Source: Pelomonas sp046294815
GTDB lineage: Bacteria; Pseudomonadota; Gammaproteobacteria; Burkholderiales; Burkholderiaceae_C
Length of the DNA stretch: 64,000 nt
Direction of reading: 5' to 3'
NCBI GenBank assembly: GCA_046294815.1
Contig: JBKBOJ010000003.1
Location: forward strand, 1 to 64,000
Positions 60,803-64,000 of the stretch are shown here, piece by piece. Every line of letters starts with the position of its first letter. Position 1 is the first letter of the stretch. The notes beneath the pieces were generated by a model. The model was not told the DNA's origin. It ran no database searches and saw nothing but the letters and a program-made list of their open reading frames with translations. The position numbers and the translations under genes were made by a program.

Positions 60803-61474
60803 GTGCAAGACCGACCCAAGCTTACCGCCCGCCAGCAGCAAATCTTCGACCTGGTCCGCCAGACGATAGAACGCACCGGTGCCCCGCCCACGCGGGCTGA
60901 GATTGCGGCTGAGCTGGGCTTCAAGTCCGCCAACGCGGCCGAAGAACACCTGCAGGCGCTGGCGCGCAAGGGCATGCTGGAGCTGGTGGGCGGCACCTCG
61001 CGCGGCATCCGGCTGAAGGCAGACGCGCTGAGTGCCGTCAACCGCGCCCGGCAGCTCAGCCTGCCACTGCCCAACCTCGCCCAGCTGACGCTGCCGCTGA
61101 TCGGCCGCGTGGCCGCCGGTGCGCCCATCCTGGCCCAGGAGCATGTCGAGCAGACCTATGCCGTGGAGCCGGGTCTGTTCGCCAAGAAGCCCGACTACCT
61201 GCTCAAGGTCAAGGGCATGAGCATGAAGGACATCGGCATTCTGGACGGCGACCTGCTGGCGGTTCAGTCCGCCAGGGAGGCCCGCAATGGCCAGATCGTC
61301 GTCGCCCGCGTCGGCGACGAGGTCACCGTCAAGCGTTTCCAGCGCGGGCCGGACGGCATCCGGCTGCTGCCCGAGAACCCCGACTTCCAGCCCATCTTGG
61401 TCAACGAAGACAGCGAGGACTTCTGCATCGAGGGTCTGGCTGTGGGCCTGATCCGCGGCCAGGGCTTCAACTGA
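60803..61474 (+). CDS. lexA: LexA repressor
   Basis: The 223-residue SOS repressor has an N-terminal winged helix (LTARQQQIFDLVRQTIERTGAPPTRAEIAAELGFKSANAAEEHLQAL). The autocleavage site Ala-Gly is in GRVAAGAPILA (near 105), the catalytic Ser in KGMSMKDIG (near 140) and the Lys in GDEVTVKRF (near 177). The start is GTG at 60803 with AAAGG upstream. It represses DNA-damage genes and itself through the two boxes just upstream. Confidence 0.97.
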   Translation: MQDRPKLTARQQQIFDLVRQTIERTGAPPTRAEIAAELGFKSANAAEEHLQALARKGMLELVGGTSRGIRLKADALSAVNRARQLSLPLPNLAQLTLPLIGRVAAGAPILAQEHVEQTYAVEPGLFAKKPDYLLKVKGMSMKDIGILDGDLLAVQSAREARNGQIVVARVGDEVTVKRFQRGPDGIRLLPENPDFQPILVNEDSEDFCIEGLAVGLIRGQGFN

Positions 61475-61483
61475 GGTCACGGC

Positions 61484-62380
61484 TCAGCGATAGCGCTCGG
61501 GGTCCGGCGAATCCGTCGGGCTGGCGATGACGCGGCGCAAGGCCGCACTCATGGGCAGCTTCAGGTTCAGCCCCGAGGCCGGCAGCGGCGACTCGAACCA
61601 GCGTCGGTAGATGGCGTGGATCTCGCCGCTGCGATAGAGCCCGGCCAGCACCTCGTCCACCAAGGCCTTGAACTGCGGGTCGTCGCGCCGCAGGCCGATC
61701 GCGTAAGGCTCGATGGTCAGAGCCCGCTCGGACAGCCGGTAGTCAGAGGCGCCGGCCCCCTGCTGCGCCAGCAGCGCCCGCAGCAGCACGTCGTCCATCA
61801 GAAAGGCCTTGGCGCGGCCGCTCTTGAGCAGCTGAAAGCCTTCCGGGTCGTCCAGCCCGCCCAGGATGTGGATGTTCAAGCCCTGCTGCTCGTTGACCTT
61901 GGCCAGGTGCTGCATGCTCGTGGTGCCGACCGTGGACGCCACCGGCTGTCCCCGCAGGTCCGCCAAGCTTTCCACGCGCACCGGGCCACGAGTCAACAGC
62001 CGGGTTTCGGCGACGAAAGTGGTCAGCGAGAAGGCCTGGGTGCGCTCCCGCTCCGACGTGTGGGTGGTGACGCCACATTCCAGATCCAGCGTGCCGTTGG
62101 CCACCAGCGGCAGGCGCGTGGCCGACGCCACCTCGACGCGGCGCACCTCCAGGTCGGGCAACTGCAGCCGCACACGCACGGCGGCCACGATGCGCTCGCA
62201 CAGCTCGATGCTGTAGCCGGTGGGTTTGAGCTGGGCGTCCAGGTAGGAGAACGGCAGCGACGCCGCCCGGTAGCCCATCACGATGACACCGGTGTCGCGC
62301 ACGCGGGCCAGCGTCGGCCCCTCTGCCGCCAGGGCCGCGCCCGCGAACAGCAGGGCGCTAAGTGCCAGCCGCCGCTTCAT
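61484..62380 (-). CDS. periplasmic amino-acid ABC transporter binding protein
   Basis: The 298-residue family 3 solute-binding protein has a signal peptide (MKRRLALSALLFAGAALA). The mature part carries VIVMGYRAASLPFSYLDAQLKPTGYSIELCERI, CGVTTHTSERERTQAFSLTTFVAETRLLTR and ADLRGQPVASTVGTTS, the pattern of GltI-like glutamate/aspartate receptors. No permease or ATPase gene adjoins it, so the partners lie elsewhere. The ATG at 62380 is inside the end of rarA (23 bases overlap). Confidence 0.9.
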   Translation of the reverse strand: MKRRLALSALLFAGAALAAEGPTLARVRDTGVIVMGYRAASLPFSYLDAQLKPTGYSIELCERIVAAVRVRLQLPDLEVRRVEVASATRLPLVANGTLDLECGVTTHTSERERTQAFSLTTFVAETRLLTRGPVRVESLADLRGQPVASTVGTTSMQHLAKVNEQQGLNIHILGGLDDPEGFQLLKSGRAKAFLMDDVLLRALLAQQGAGASDYRLSERALTIEPYAIGLRRDDPQFKALVDEVLAGLYRSGEIHAIYRRWFESPLPASGLNLKLPMSAALRRVIASPTDSPDPERYR

Positions 62381-63692
62381 CGTCCAGCCGTCGCAGTTCG
62401 GCCAGCTTGTCGGCAATGCGCGCTTCCAGGCCGCGCGGCACGGGGGCGTACCAGCTCTGCCCCTGCAGCCCGTCCGGCAGGTATTGCTCGCCGGCCGCAT
62501 AGGCATGGGGCTCGTCGTGCGCGTAACGGTAAGCGCGGCCGTAGCCCAGCTCCTTCATCAGCTGGGTGGGCGCGTTGCGCAGGTGCTCGGGCACGGGGCG
62601 CGAGACGTCCTGCTTGATGAAGGCCTTGACTTCATTGAAGGCCTTGTAGACCGCGTTGCTCTTGGTCGCGACGGCCAGGTACACGACCGCCTCGGCCAGC
62701 GCCAACTCGCCCTCGGGCGAGCCCAGGCGCTCGTAGGCCTCGGCGGCGTCCAGCGCAATGCGCAGCGCACGCGGGTCGGCCAGGCCGATGTCCTCGCTGG
62801 CCATGCGGATCAGGCGGCGCGCGATGTAGCGGGCGTCCACGCCACCGTCCAGCATGCGCGCGAACCAGTACAGGGCGCCGTCCGGATTGCTGCCGCGCAC
62901 CGACTTGTGCAGCGCGCTGATGACGTCGTAGAACTGGTCGCCGCCCTTGTCGTAGCGGCGCAACTGCTCGCCCAGGGCGCGCTCCAGGAGCGCCTCGTCG
63001 ATCTGCACGCCCTGCGCCAGCGCGGCCGCGGTGTCCAGCGCGTTGAGCAACCGGCGCGCGTCGCCGTCGGCGTAGCCGATGAGGCGCCGTGCCGCCTCCG
63101 GCGTCGGTGCAGGCACGCCCAGTTCCGCCGCGCCGCGGCCAATGAGCTGGCCCAGCTCTTCGGCGTCCAGGCTCTTGAGCACCTGCACCGTCGCGCGCGA
63201 CAGCAAGGCCGAGTTGACCTCGAAGCTGGGGTTCTCGGTGGTCGCACCGATGAAGGTGAACAGGCCCGCTTCCACATGGGGCAGGAAGGCATCCTGCTGC
63301 GACTTGTTGAAGCGGTGCACCTCGTCCACAAACACGACAGTGCGCCGCCCCTGCGCCGCGGCCACCTGGGCGCGCTCGACGGCCTCGCGGATCTCCTTCA
63401 CGCCGCCCAACACGGCCGAGATGGCGATGAACTGTGCGTCGAAGGCGCCGGCCATCAGCCGCGCCAGCGTGGTCTTGCCGACGCCCGGCGGGCCCCACAG
63501 GATCATGCTGTGCAGGCGCCCGGCGTCAAAGGCCACGCGCAGCGGCATGCCGGGACCCAGCAGGTGGCGCTGGCCGATGACCTCGTCCAGCGTTTTGGGC
63601 CGCAAGCGTTCGGCCAAAGGGATGCCGGCGAGCGGCGCAGCCGGCGCAGGTCCGGCGTCGGGCAGGGGCTCGTCGTCGAACAGCGAGTTCAC
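62358..63692 (-). CDS. rarA: replication-associated recombination protein RarA (MgsA)
   Basis: The 444-residue AAA+ ATPase related to clamp-loader subunits acts at stalled replication forks. Motifs: LRPKTLDEVIGQRHLLGPG, Walker A WGPPGVGKTTLA, Walker B VVFVDEVHRFNKSQQDAFLP, sensor 1 FIGATTENPSFEVNSALLSR, and the C-terminal tetramer domain with DVISALHKSVRGSNPDGALYW. It starts with GTG overlapping the lolA stop by GTGA, a common lolA-rarA order in proteobacteria. Confidence 0.96.
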   Translation of the reverse strand: MNSLFDDEPLPDAGPAPAAPLAGIPLAERLRPKTLDEVIGQRHLLGPGMPLRVAFDAGRLHSMILWGPPGVGKTTLARLMAGAFDAQFIAISAVLGGVKEIREAVERAQVAAAQGRRTVVFVDEVHRFNKSQQDAFLPHVEAGLFTFIGATTENPSFEVNSALLSRATVQVLKSLDAEELGQLIGRGAAELGVPAPTPEAARRLIGYADGDARRLLNALDTAAALAQGVQIDEALLERALGEQLRRYDKGGDQFYDVISALHKSVRGSNPDGALYWFARMLDGGVDARYIARRLIRMASEDIGLADPRALRIALDAAEAYERLGSPEGELALAEAVVYLAVATKSNAVYKAFNEVKAFIKQDVSRPVPEHLRNAPTQLMKELGYGRAYRYAHDEPHAYAAGEQYLPDGLQGQSWYAPVPRGLEARIADKLAELRRLDDEAAAGT

Positions 63693-64000
63693 TGCTCGAT
63701 CAGGTCCGCCCCCGCGGGCAGCTTGAACTGGAAGCGCTCGGCCGGCAGCGCCACGTTGGCCTGCACGGTGCTGAAGTCCAAACGCGAGCGCTGGCCAAAA
63801 CCATCGACGATCTCCATCGCGGCCAGCTCCTTGCCGCGGAAGCCCAGCTTGAGCGACTGGATCGTGGACTCGGCCTGCTTTGGGATGGCCTGCACCCAGT
63901 CCAGCCCGCCCTCGGTGGCCGCGGCCTTCAGCGTGAAGTCGCGCTCCAGATCGGCGCCGGCCAGCAGCGCGGCGGGCGTGGCCCCCAGCGCATCGGCCAG
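63689..64000 (-). CDS. lolA: outer-membrane lipoprotein carrier LolA, 3' part
   Basis: Only the C-terminal 103 residues are in the window; the gene continues beyond the right edge. Readable parts are ADALGATPAALLAGADLERDF, the turn DWVQAIPKQAESTIQSLKLGF and the end VALPAERFQFKLPAGADLIEQ, which fit the second half of the LolA beta-barrel. LolA ferries lipoproteins through the periplasm to LolB. The order lolA-rarA supports the call. The 5' end and signal peptide cannot be checked. Confidence 0.88.
   Translation of the reverse strand: MADALGATPAALLAGADLERDFTLKAAATEGGLDWVQAIPKQAESTIQSLKLGFRGKELAAMEIVDGFGQRSRLDFSTVQANVALPAERFQFKLPAGADLIEQ

Noticed and set aside
1..64000. tRNA, rRNA, CRISPR arrays and prophage genes
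   Set aside because: No cloverleaf, rRNA segment, regularly spaced repeats or phage structural genes were seen by eye; a tRNA and CRISPR scan could still be run.

Overview
The window is high-GC DNA with very tight gene packing: many start/stop overlaps of the ATGA, GTGA, TTGA or TGATG type. Gene content and order (smc-zipA, dapC-dapD-pilU-prmB, rarA-lolA, ohrR-ohr, an EmrAB-NodT pump) fit a betaproteobacterium of the order Burkholderiales, probably near Roseateles, Mitsuaria or Rubrivivax. That placement comes from protein character alone, not from a marker gene. I saw no rRNA, tRNA or CRISPR array. No gene-free stretch exceeds 300 bases; the longest are the emrA/lysR divergent region (39199-39495) and the transposon end upstream of the Tn3 transposase (24979-25197).

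Region 1 (1-25197) is a mobile heavy-metal resistance island. From left to right it holds: a Zn/Cd/Pb P-type ATPase cut off before its phosphorylation domain; a short CDF-like cation transporter; a fatty-acid hydroxylase / DUF3703 / Tat-exported DsbA-like group; three MerR-type operator-promoters with no merR gene in view; a complete IS5-family element with a CTAG target duplication directly in front of czcI; a czcICBA operon (Co/Zn/Cd efflux) with a small periplasmic protein; and a convergent cus operon on the minus strand (cusCBA with a CusF domain fused to CusB, a DUF305 protein, a small secreted protein and the cusS kinase). The cusR gene has lost its receiver domain and is fused in frame to the start of a HAD-like gene downstream of tnpA-tnpC of a Tn3-family (Tn4651-like) transposon. 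The outer inverted repeat of that transposon ends at about 25197 inside a GH35 beta-galactosidase gene, which marks the right border of the island.

Region 2 (25198-43050) is chromosome-like. It contains the decapitated GH35 gene; an alkylation-repair operon (ada/alkA fusion, ogt, EamA exporter); a LytS/LytT-type two-component pair; phosphomannomutase and waaA (LPS precursors and Kdo transfer); an emrAB-nodT drug pump with a divergent LysR regulator; and ligA with a DUF2878 membrane protein.

Region 3 (43081-64000) continues with a hemerythrin protein, a Na+/H+ antiporter behind a pseudoknotted leader that resembles a Li+/Na+ riboswitch, a glycosyltransferase, corC-like, zipA and smc. A six-gene chain follows: queF-dapC-dapD-pilU-prmB-yheS. 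Next come a possible 39-residue membrane peptide opposite ohrR-ohr, an asparaginase divergent from lexA over two tandem SOS boxes, a periplasmic amino-acid binding protein, rarA and the 3' end of lolA.

The most unusual points are the IS5/czcI hybrid promoter, the HAD-CusR chimera, the orphan MerR promoters around the lipid hydroxylase/DsbA group, the Tn3 end inside the beta-galactosidase gene, and the structured antiporter leader.
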